Both the position numbers and the translations under genes were made by a program. From positions 3,348,001 through 3,412,000 of the forward strand of contig JAGVVL010000015.1 of the NCBI GenBank assembly GCA_018287875.1: a DNA stretch of 64,000 nt, in the 5' to 3' direction. Under the pieces are notes generated by a model. That model was not told where the DNA came from. It saw only the letters and a list, made by a program, of their open reading frames with translations, and did no database searches. This DNA comes from Nigrospora sphaerica (taxonomy: Eukaryota > Ascomycota > Sordariomycetes > Amphisphaeriales > Apiosporaceae). Below are positions 12,031 through 20,054 of the stretch, piece after piece (position 1 is the first letter of the stretch; each line of letters starts with the position of its first letter).

Positions 12031-13623
12031 CACTTGACCCCCGCGGGTGGGGGAATTGCTTGTTCCGGTGTGGCTTTTGCTCGCATGGGTTGCTGATTGC
12101 GGAGACTAGACCATACAAGGTAGGTAAGCAGGTAGGTCTGGATGACTAGTAGCAAACGACAAGGGGGAAAGCCGCGGCCGTGAGGGTACACCTCCTTATT
12201 TTGGTGTTTGACGTTGACTCTTATCTGCTCTGTGATGCGTGCTGCCGTTTGTTTTTGATTCCGTTTGCGACTCCGAAGTCATTGCATGGCTCAGAAGAAG
12301 GCATACGTCAAACGCTTCTGATTCCTACGGGCCCGGACGAAATTGGTACCACCCATCTGAGTCAACTTTGCCTATTTAATGCAGCGTTCCTGCCGCCTAC
12401 GGATTCCCTCTTTTCCAGGGAATTTATTCGAAACATGCCTTATATATATCTCTACACACTAACTCAATATGGGTCTACCCGCTCCATGCGTGTATCCAAC
12501 GGGCCAATCGACATCTGCCAACTTCCCACTGCTTTTCCGGCCGGGGACATGATTTCTCTTCTTCGACACCTTCCATTCAACTTCACCTCCACCCACAGCA
12601 GCTGTGCGAACAAGACCTACACCTGCCCGCAGCGCCCACACTCAACCTGAACAACCCCAATCCAGCTTTGGTCGTAAGAACCTCGGCCGAAGGAGCGCCG
12701 CGCCTCCGCCGACGCCATCGACGGCATGTCCCTGCAACAAGGTACGTACCGTTCCGCGTTCGAGGCCGGCCATGGTGGAGAATGAAGCCGTCGTTGGTGC
12801 GAAGGTAACCAACGCCGGAAAGGATCGTCCACGACGCAGTATTAAGGCAAATGGCACCCACGGAGAAGGTCGCATTCCCTGGGAGCTCCCTCTGCCGTCG
12901 TCCACGAGACGGCGCGAGGCGGACCTGCAACTTCGCGCGTGCGACGCCCCGCCAACCTGAGAACAAGACCGCTGAGATAGGCCTGGATGCTCCCTGTTAC
13001 TGGCTGGATCATGTTTGACGCGCCCCTGACGGTCGACGGCCATTGTGAGTTCGAGCGACGCAAGGATTCCACCACCATGTTTGCGAAAACTGGGGAAAGA
13101 TAATACCACTTCAACCGGGCTGTCGCTGCAGACACCGACCTTCAGCTCGAGAAGTTGAGGGACCTGGATCGCACTTAGCAACCTCGCTAAAGCGGCGGCC
13201 GCCGGGGAGTGCACAAAAAAAGTCCCCAGGAAGCCCCGGGAAGACAGGGATGCAGCACCACGGTTGCAGTAGATGTCGATGGAGCCTGGTAACGGGAGGC
13301 TTCCACTCCGGTGTACTCTTCGCCAAGGCCACACGCACCCTGCACTACCCCGACGACCAAGGCCGGGCATGGAAATAATCGAAATTCAGGGGTTGCGAGT
13401 CTGAGCGCGCTGAACTACCAGACTGATACCCTTGTTGTACGACATTGGCGGAGTGGCTGGCAAGCGACCTGTGGCCCCCTCCGCCCTGAAGGGGGCTTAT
13501 GGGGAGAAAGGCCAACCTGTCAAAGCAGGACTTCTCCCAGTCTCATGCCAGTGTCCGCAGTGAGCACGCCATCTCCATCCATATCTCACCGCAAGGCAGA
13601 ATGACAACGAACACGCACTGCAA
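12031..13623. other. Intergenic region, no confident gene
   Basis: No recognisable gene. A short frame around 12987-13102 (+) and an ATG with a following GTACGT donor near 12726-12745 have a coding-like look. I could not join them into a convincing protein. Confidence 0.4.
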
Positions 13624-13971
13624 ATGACGCACCGGGATCCGGCTCGGAGCCAGCAAGCAGCCCCATCGATGGGTCCCTCGGCCTTTTACGCCGCCGTCCT
13701 AAAGGATATAGTTGATCAAGGAGGCCGTCTGAGCTACGCAAGAGTTGGAGACACTAGAGAGGACGCCCTGACCCGTCCTATTCCCACTGCACCCGCGGAC
13801 TGGCGTGGATGGAATGACATGCGGCTTCGCATGACTGCCTTACAGGACGCTTGGCGACAGAACCTGCCAGTCCACAGAGGACGACAAGAACGCGCTGCCC
13901 GGCGCGCAGGAATGTTCGCAGGAAATGACGCTGAGGAGATCGAGGAGGACATTTACGGCGTCTCAGACTGA
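13624..13971 (+). CDS. Small hypothetical protein
   Basis: This 115-aa open frame starts at an ATG and ends in an acidic tail (AEEIEEDIYGVSD). Its middle is Arg/Trp-rich (ADWRGWNDMRLRMTALQD) and predicted helical. Codon use is GC3-rich like confirmed genes nearby. I do not recognise a family, and it may be the last exon of a longer gene. It ends 120 bp before the left inverted-repeat arm at 14091. Confidence 0.35.
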   Translation: MTHRDPARSQQAAPSMGPSAFYAAVLKDIVDQGGRLSYARVGDTREDALTRPIPTAPADWRGWNDMRLRMTALQDAWRQNLPVHRGRQERAARRAGMFAGNDAEEIEEDIYGVSD

Positions 13972-14090
13972 TCAAGGCCTTACACAGGCTAGCCCCTTCA
14001 TCAGAGTCTGGTCGCTCACACACTGTATTTTAGTTGCGATGCCTTTTCACTTTGACATTTAGTACGATCTCTTCCCGACTGGGGGACGGT

Positions 14091-14150
14091 TGAGACGGGG
14101 CTAGGGTACATAGGTACCTGATGCCAAGGCCCTGATCAAGGTCATGCACC
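14091..14150 (+). repeat. Left arm of 60-bp inverted repeat
   Basis: This arm begins TGAGACGGGGCTAGGGTACA and ends GGTCATGCACC. It is the reverse complement of 15165-15224 with one mismatch (C/T) in 60 bases. The 2 bases just outside each arm are both GT, which is too short to prove a target-site duplication. Confidence 0.95.
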
Positions 14151-14520
14151 CACCGCACCCCTGGCCATCAGAGAACACCACACACCACTCATATCCCCAA
14201 GCCGCATGGTGTTGATAGGACCTCATTCTACCCTGCTCACCTTCCTTCCCGACGGACGCCTTACTACCCTACCGGAAGTGTTAACTCAGGACCGGCCGCA
14301 CAAGAAGACAAAGACGGGGAGGACTCACAGGGGTACGGCGTCCAGGGACAGCGGGACCCGCCCGAGTAACGCGGCTCTTATTGTACTTCTCCCGACGAGC
14401 GTGGTTGACACTAAACCACGCATTAATCTTCGCAGCACCTTTCTTCTGCGACCGCTTAAGCCGGCGCTGCCAATCGATGTCCGACGTGGCCTCGCCCGCC
14501 AGGAAATGATACCCAGGCGC

Positions 14521-14792
14521 CTAGCGGTACAGCTTATCGTTGTAATTGTCGGCGGTCAGGCGAAAGAGCTCCTCACAGTGGGCGATGAGGCGGGACAGGC
14601 TGTCGGCACTGCGATCGGCGGCAGGGAGGGCGAGAGTGTATCGTCGCTGGTATTCTTCGGCACTGGCCGGCTCCCGTTGGCCATGGGCGCCCTGCCGGAG
14701 CACGATCAGAGTCAGTACGCCGACGCGACAGCGAGGAGAGGGGCACTCACGGCGAGGATGTCGGTTTGCAATTGAACGAGCCGGCGCTGGCT
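14521..14792 (-). CDS. Small spliced hypothetical gene (5' end unresolved)
   Basis: Two exons on the minus strand (14792-14751 and 14691-14521) join in phase 0 across a 59-bp intron (GTGAGT donor, CTGAC branch, GGCAG acceptor). They give a helical peptide SQRRLVQLQTDILA followed by GAHGQREPASAEEYQRRYTL and then a Leu-rich helix ending NYNDKLYR-stop. A further acceptor (GCTAAC branch, GTAG) lies just upstream at 14793, so at least one 5' exon exists. It probably reaches 14808-14871, where a GTAAGG donor is visible. The short coiled-coil-like protein resembles small complex subunits in general character, but I recognise no family. It is divergent to the gene at 14869 and lies between the inverted repeat arms. 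Confidence 0.4.
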
Positions 14793-14868
14793 CTACGCCT
14801 CGACGACGGCGAGGGAGTTAGCAGCCTCGCGTTTCTTCTTCTCCTTACGCTGATCAAGGATTGCCACC

Positions 14869-15318
14869 ATGGGGGACGACTACTTTGGCCAGACGGAAGG
14901 TTTCAACATCTTCCAAGGTAAGAAGCCAGCTCTGGTGGCGCTGCAAGAAAGCATTGCAAAGGACTACGATGCCGACCTCTGGAACGTTGAGACCGACGGC
15001 AGCCTGCCAATCAGCCACCCCTTCGGACGTGATAAGAACGGCATTCCTCTGATCACGAAGCTCCCTGGCACAGCAGTCACGACCAAGGCAGAGAGAGCGA
15101 TCCCTGATAATGTGTGTCTTGTCTGTCTGCTATCTCTGAGGTGGTAACTGGACGGCTACTTATAGGTGCATGACCTTGATCAGGACCTTGGCATCAGGTA
15201 CCTATGTACCCTAGCCCCGTCTCAGTACCTCATCGCGCTTAGACTCAGCAAGGCCCTCAAGCACGCGCAGGAACGCCTAGCTCTAGTCCTGGAGGAGGAT
15301 GGGCCAGAGGTTACTTAA
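14869..15318 (+). CDS. Hypothetical spliced gene whose exon 2 contains the inverted-repeat arm
   Basis: Exons 14869-15111 and 15166-15318 join across a 54-bp intron (GTGTGT donor, ATAG acceptor) to give 131 aa. The start has a near-ideal context (GCCACCATGG). The first exon is polar with an FGRDKNGIPLITKL segment. The second starts VHDLDQDLGIRYLCTLAPSQ and continues through an amphipathic helix (LSKALKHAQERLALVLEE). I do not recognise a family. The first 58 bases of exon 2 lie within the right inverted-repeat arm, so the reverse copy at 14091-14150 carries a fragment of this exon. If the intron call is wrong, the alternative is a 92-aa unspliced frame ending at 15147. Confidence 0.45.
15165..15224 (-). 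repeat. Right arm of 60-bp inverted repeat
   Basis: This is the reverse complement of 14091-14150 at 59 of 60 bases. Its inner boundary coincides with the last base of the predicted intron of the hypothetical gene at 14869-15318. The pair bounds 1,014 bp of unique sequence. Confidence 0.95.
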
Positions 15319-15658
15319 CTACTGCATCGTGCCTCATCTAATTAAAGAATGAACAGAAGTCCGCGTGACACGTCGCCCATCGTGACTTTGGGGGGTTCGT
15401 GGCGGGGAAAAACATGATTTGTTGTCTCCCCGGACCTCTTCCGTGTCTCTCTTTTCTCTCACGGGGTAAGTAACCCCCCACTTCCCACCGAATTGCACCC
15501 CCGTTCCCGCCAACACTCAGCTATCATCTCCACCCGAGATATTGCCCAACAACGTCGTTCCTTTATTTTCATTTACGCTATGTCTCGCTTCGTTTCGCTT
15601 CGTCTTGCTTCGTCTCGCTTCCTTCCGCTTCGTTTCGCTCCATGTCGTTCCGTATCCT
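15319..15658. other. Short intergenic region / 3' flank of QCR8
   Basis: No gene. The right part is pyrimidine-rich and includes the 10-bp tandem array at 15581-15640, which would lie in the 3' untranslated region of the minus-strand QCR8 gene. Confidence 0.5.
15581..15640. repeat. Six tandem 10-bp units (CGTYTCGCTT-like)
   Basis: Six consecutive decamers match the consensus CGTYTCGCTT with one to three changes each. The array sits about 20-80 bp downstream of the QCR8 stop codon, so it would be transcribed as a purine-rich repeat if in the 3' UTR. Confidence 0.85.
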
Positions 15659-16348
15659 TCACTCATCCTGCTTATACAACGCGCGGCCTTCCTTGGAGTT
15701 GAGGAACTTGTTCCTGTACGCGGTCCGTGGATTAGTCCCGCGCTACGCTCACGACGCCGTCAAACAAAGGCGGCGTAAAGAACGCCCCTCTCCCCCTTCT
15801 CCCCTTTCATTCCCGGGGGGGGGCCCTACCTCTCGTTGGCCCAACCCATGGCCCAGGCGGCGAAAAGCAGCGGCGGCGCCCAGTAGAGGACCTGGGCGCG
15901 GGCGCGCCGCGCCGCGTTGAAGAGGGCGGCGCTGCCGGCGCCGGCGAGGACCCGCTGCCGGTTCGACGACAGCGAGTAGGTGATGATGCCGCGCTCGGGG
16001 ATGGCGACGCCTGCGGGCGCGTTCGAACCCTGGTGTTAGTTTCTTTTTCGGGGGAGGGAGAGCCGCGAGTTTTCTCCCCTCTCCCCTTCCCTGGGTCGGG
16101 GGGGAGAGGGAGAAAGAGGGGGGGAGGGGGAAGAAAAACAAAACTTGCCCAGGTTGCCCCATTCGTCCTTGTTGAGATATCTGCCCCGTCCGCGGGGAAA
16201 CGCGGGATTCGTCAGCCGACGCGATGCCGGGGGCAAAAACACCCAAAACGAGATGGAAACAGAGGCCCGTCCGTCTGCCGTGGGCTTACATGTTGTGCTT
16301 GCCGAGGGGGCGGTTCGCGTCGCTGCGTAGTACGGCCGAGGGGCGCAT
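15659..16348 (-). CDS. QCR8: Cytochrome b-c1 complex subunit 8
   Basis: Four exons (16348-16290, 16180-16149, 16010-15830, 15713-15659) join in frame to 108 aa. The protein matches ubiquinol-cytochrome c reductase subunit 8, an inner-membrane subunit of respiratory complex III. It has an N-terminal GKHNIYLNKDEWGNLG segment, then IPERGIITYSLSSNRQ (the family RGI-x-TY-x-L-S-x-xxQ motif). A single transmembrane helix (LYWAPPLLFAAWAMGWA) and a C-terminal NERNKFLNSKEGRAL, like the family NE(Y/F)L(N/Y)SKAGR tail, follow. No long frame exists; splicing is what reveals it. Intron 2 uses a GC donor (GCAAGT): only this restores the reading frame, while the nearby GT donor does not. The start is the first ATG upstream of the first donor (GTAAGC). 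Confidence 0.88.
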
Positions 16349-17189
16349 CGTGGGCGGGCTTTCTCCTTTCTACTTCTCCTTTTCCTTCTTTTCGAACCTC
16401 CTTTTTCCCTGTCCTTCTCTAAGCTGATAGGGGTGATATCAAGAAAGGATTTCACCCTTTTCTCTCGGCTCTAAAAAGCACACTGCGCAAGGGAGAAGGA
16501 TGAAGATAAAGTTGGAAAATCAGGAAGATACATTCGCCCGGCCGGTCGAATCATCTTCCTTTCTACCCTGTTCCCTCCCTCGTCCAACCCCCAAAGAGAC
16601 AAGATTAAAAAGGGCGGGGCGGTCGTCAACATGGTCTGACGCGCGGAGGAATTCGATCCGATGCATGCTCGCCAAGAAACCAAAAAGTACAACCTGTGGG
16701 GGGTTGGGGGCTCCCGTCGGGGTCTTGGGGAATCCTGTTTCTCTTTCTAGGCGGTTCCAAGTCGGGGCTCAGTACTGAGAGGTAGGTGTGGCTGAGGAAT
16801 AGATTGGTTCGTTGCTGGGGCGTGGTGTAGTAGTCTCGGGCACCTCGGGCCATTGAAGGAGGGGTGCCATTCAGAAGTACCATGCATGGGAGTGGGCATT
16901 ATGTGGGTACAATGGCTATCGTGTTGTACGGAGTATTTCCCGTACTTCAACCAAGGCCGAGCTCGTGGTGCGGTTGTCTTCACATTCATGTGGCAGTGCA
17001 AGACCAATGGTCCCCTTTCACGTCACCGTCGGAATCCAAAATAGTAAGCACGACAAGCCAAGATTGTATGTGGAGAAAATGTGTCATTCAAGTCGTAATC
17101 AACATTACATGGGGATTGGGCATACGGCCCATCATCGTACAGGGCCTTTCATGTACAGGCATATAATCTCTCTCTCTCCTTCCTCCTCC
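16349..17189. other. Region between QCR8 and the beta-glucosidase
   Basis: This holds the QCR8 promoter on its left and the 3' flank of the GH3 gene on its right. No gene is recognised; open frames are short and lack motifs. Confidence 0.5.
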
Positions 17190-19682
17190 TTAGGCCTTGC
17201 GGGCCGTGATGTCGACAAACTGGTGCAGGTCGCGGCTGCTGAAGCCAACGCTGACCTTGAAGGCGCCAGTGGGGATGACCCAGTCCTGGGCGACGACGTC
17301 CCAGTAGCTCAGGTCGCGGCGCATGAGCTCAAAGGCCACCGTCTTGGTCTCGCCCGTCTCGAGGAAAACCTTGTCGAAGCCGCGCAGCTGCTTGGGAGGG
17401 GTGCCCGCCGGCGTGCTGTCGGGGAACGTCAGGTACAGCTGCGGTACCGCGGCGCCGGCCACGTCGCCCGTGTTGGACAGCTCGACCGTCACGTTGTAGA
17501 CCGTCTCCCAGAGGGCGGGGTTGCCGCCGGGCTGCACGGGCTGCACCTTGGGCCGCGCCGCCGGCTCCTCCTCGAGGCACTCGGTCTGGATGTTGGCCAG
17601 GCCGAAGGTCGTGTACGACAGGCCGTAGCCGAACTCGTAGCGCACCGAGATGTTGTGGGCGTCAAAGTAGCGGTAGTCGATCTCAAGCTTCTCGTCGAAC
17701 CACGACTGCCAGTCGTCGGTGCCGTTGGTCTGTACGGCCGTGGTCGGGGGAGCGTTGTAGTCGGTGCCGTTCATGGCGATGGTGTAGGGCAGCTTGGCGG
17801 CGGGGTTGACATCGCCGTACAGGACGTCGGCGATGGAGTTGCCCGACTCCTGGCCGGGGTAGTGGGCGGCGACGATGGCCGTGACGTTGGGGTGGTCGGC
17901 GAAGGGCAGGACGTTGATGCCCGCCGAGTGGGTAACCACGACCGTGTTGTTGCAGTAGGCGGCGACGGAGTTGACAACGTCCTCACCGTGCCAGTCGACC
18001 GACAGGTGCTCGCGATCCACACCCTCGGCGGCCCACGTCTTCAGGAAGACGAGGCAGACGTCGGGGGGCGTGGGGTTCCACAGCGAGGGCATCGTGCTGT
18101 TGGCAATGAGGGTGTTGTTTAGCCAGTACTGCAGCTCCGACTTGTCCTTGGTGGCACGGGCCTTGATAGCCTCGAGGGGCGTCACGAGGTAGCTCAGGCG
18201 GCCGGTGCCGGAACCACCGCCCGAGGTGAGGGTACCAAACTCAAAGTCGTTCTGGTTCAGGTAGCCCTGCGTGTCCTCGCCGGCGTCGTTTCCGAAGACG
18301 GCAATGGACTTGGGGGCCTTGAGGGGCAGGGCCTTGTTCTCGTTCTTGAGCAGGACGGCGGCCTCGGCACCGTGCTTGCGGATGAGCGCGCCGTGGTCCT
18401 CGCGGACATCGCGGCTGCGGGAGCCCGTCAGATTGAACTCGCGGGTCCAGGTGCTCTTAGGCGAGAAGGTGTTCAGGTCGCCGCTGGAGGGATCGACCGA
18501 GGGGAAGTCCTTGTCCTGGCCCAACCAGAAGTAGGGGGTCATGATGCGGATGATCATGTCGTCGAGGCGCGAGGCGGCGACGGTGCCGTTGTTGACGGCG
18601 GCGGTAACGTTGGCGCCAAAGTAAGAGCCGGCCTCCCACTTCATGCCGTACATGCCGAGACCACCGGGCATGTTCATGTCGAGGCCGCCCTCAATGGAGG
18701 CGACACCGGAGTGGGTGCCACCCCAGTCGGACATGACGTAGCCCTGGAAGCCGAGCTCCTCCTTGAGCAGTCCGTTGAGGACCTTGGAGTTCTCGCAGGC
18801 GTAGGAGCCGTTGAGGCGCTGGTAGGCGCACATCATGCTGGCGGCGTTGGCCCTGACGGCGTTGGCAAAGGGCCACAGATAGAGCTCGTGGATGGTGCGG
18901 TCGTCAATGTTGGAAGAGACGGCCTCCTGGATGATGTTGCCATCGTCGTCGTAGCTGGGGTTGCGCTGCGTCTCTTGCTCGTTGCCGATGAAGTGTTTGG
19001 GCGTGGCCTGAACACCGGCGTCCTGGTGACCCTTGATGGTCTCCTCCATGGCCACACCGGTTAGGTAGGGGTCGGCGGCGAAGCCCTCCCAGTTGCGGCC
19101 GGAGTAGGCCGAGCGACCCAGAGGGCCGGCGACGGGGGAGAGGGCAACGTGGGCTCCCTTGGCGCGGAACTCGCGGCCCATGGCATAGCCTCTCTCGTAA
19201 AGCACCTTGCGGTCCCAGGTGGCGGCAGCGGCGACACCGGCGGAGAAGACGCTGGCGTAGTCGGCGACGCGGATGCTGAGCGGGCCGTCCTGAAGACAGA
19301 GACCGTTGAAGCCGAGGCGCGGGATGGCAACGATGTTACCAACACAGGGACCGGCCACACCGGTGACCATGTCAGCCTTCTCCTCGAGGGTCAGTTGCTG
19401 AACCCAGTCCATGGCCTTGGCCACGGCCTTCTCCCAGCCACCGTTACCAGTAGCTTTGGCTAAGGCATGTGTTAGTTTCCGTGCTTCGTGTGGCACCCGG
19501 CAGGAAAAGGACTCACGAGAAGGAAGGACGGCCGGAGAGTGTCCATAGGGCCCCAGAATGGTGGCGTTCAGAGGCTGAACATAGCTGAAGGCATCTCCGC
19601 CCCGATCACCCTCAAAGTTCTGGGCCGTGGCGGAGGAGGCGAGGGCAAGAGCCGAGAGGAGCACAGACCGAGCAGAAGCCAT
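17190..19682 (-). CDS. Secreted GH3 beta-glucosidase
   Basis: The coding exons are 19682-19517 and 19459-17190, giving 811 aa. The 57-bp intron (GTGAGT donor, CTAAC branch, TTAG acceptor) is a multiple of three without a stop, so the unspliced frame is also open. Splicing restores the PSPKATGNGGW junction typical of fungal GH3 enzymes. Features in order: signal peptide (about residues 1-20, ending TAQ), GH3 N-terminal barrel with KHFIGNEQE and the catalytic-nucleophile motif VMSDWGGTHS (Asp), GH3 C-terminal sandwich (AEAAVLLKNE, GSGTGR), and a fibronectin-III-like C-terminal domain (TFGLANIQTE to ITARKA). Numerous N-x-S/T sites fit an extracellular enzyme. Family members release glucose from cellobiose and aryl-beta-glucosides in cellulose breakdown. 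A TATA box lies about 75 bp upstream of the start, and CreA-like motifs lie further up. Confidence 0.93.
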   Translation of the reverse strand: MASARSVLLSALALASSATAQNFEGDRGGDAFSYVQPLNATILGPYGHSPAVLPSRESFSCRVPHEARKLTHALAKATGNGGWEKAVAKAMDWVQQLTLEEKADMVTGVAGPCVGNIVAIPRLGFNGLCLQDGPLSIRVADYASVFSAGVAAAATWDRKVLYERGYAMGREFRAKGAHVALSPVAGPLGRSAYSGRNWEGFAADPYLTGVAMEETIKGHQDAGVQATPKHFIGNEQETQRNPSYDDDGNIIQEAVSSNIDDRTIHELYLWPFANAVRANAASMMCAYQRLNGSYACENSKVLNGLLKEELGFQGYVMSDWGGTHSGVASIEGGLDMNMPGGLGMYGMKWEAGSYFGANVTAAVNNGTVAASRLDDMIIRIMTPYFWLGQDKDFPSVDPSSGDLNTFSPKSTWTREFNLTGSRSRDVREDHGALIRKHGAEAAVLLKNENKALPLKAPKSIAVFGNDAGEDTQGYLNQNDFEFGTLTSGGGSGTGRLSYLVTPLEAIKARATKDKSELQYWLNNTLIANSTMPSLWNPTPPDVCLVFLKTWAAEGVDREHLSVDWHGEDVVNSVAAYCNNTVVVTHSAGINVLPFADHPNVTAIVAAHYPGQESGNSIADVLYGDVNPAAKLPYTIAMNGTDYNAPPTTAVQTNGTDDWQSWFDEKLEIDYRYFDAHNISVRYEFGYGLSYTTFGLANIQTECLEEEPAARPKVQPVQPGGNPALWETVYNVTVELSNTGDVAGAAVPQLYLTFPDSTPAGTPPKQLRGFDKVFLETGETKTVAFELMRRDLSYWDVVAQDWVIPTGAFKVSVGFSSRDLHQFVDITARKA

Positions 19683-19753
19683 GTTGATTGATCAAAGACG
19701 CTGGCGCTGGGCTGTGGTGTTCTCCAATCCAGAGGAGGTGACACTCGAGGGTC

Positions 19754-19759
19754 TTTATA
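19754..19759 (-). promoter_or_regulatory. TATA box of the GH3 beta-glucosidase
   Basis: TATAAA on the minus strand, 72-77 bp upstream of the beta-glucosidase ATG, is well placed for a core promoter element with a short leader. Confidence 0.6.
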
Positions 19760-19916
19760 TGCCATGATGGCGAGCGGCCGTCGCGCAGCGTCGGGGCAAG
19801 GCCGACCATGGACGATGATGTTGAGCCATATTCGGCAGAGCCCCGCGCTTTGTCAGGCTTGGGGAGCAGGCCGGAACTCTTGGCCTTGATGTCAACGGAT
19901 GGAACAAACCGGCGTG

Positions 19917-20054
19917 GCGGGGAAAGCAGTGTGTCCACCGGCCACCGGGGAAAGTCCTGATGGTGGGGAAGGCGAGCCGGGGCAGAGAACGGCTACCCAT
20001 GCCCATGTTTTCTGGAAAGCCCGAGGCCAGCCAGCCAAAGGGGTGGTGCTGGGG
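19917..20054 (-). promoter_or_regulatory. Cluster of CreA/CRE1-type motifs (SYGGRG)
   Basis: Five matches to the carbon-catabolite repressor consensus SYGGRG lie within 138 bp: 19917 GCGGGG, 19945 CCGGGG, 19963 GTGGGG, 19977 CCGGGG and 20049 CTGGGG. They are 235-370 bp upstream of the beta-glucosidase start. Clustered sites of this kind are known in glucose-repressed cellulase genes; repression of this gene is inferred, and GC-rich sequence raises the chance level. Confidence 0.45.

Noticed and set aside
10714..12033. 439-codon open frame antisense to the amidoligase-like gene
   Set aside because: Composition is Arg/Gly/Glu-rich with no motifs; it is a GC-bias shadow of the plus-strand gene, which has family motifs.
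14793..14868. Nonsense (CAG to TAG) mutation in the minus-strand small gene near 14795
   Set aside because: The same TAG is better explained as an intron acceptor with a GCTAAC branch site and a GTAAGG donor upstream.
16145..16180. GT donor at 16144 for QCR8 intron 2
   Set aside because: It shifts the frame and destroys the RGIITYSLS segment; only the GC donor keeps the family sequence.
16965..18122. 385-codon plus-strand frame over the beta-glucosidase
   Set aside because: Antisense to a well-supported GH3 gene; the translation is Val/Gly/Asp-rich low complexity, typical of a shadow frame.
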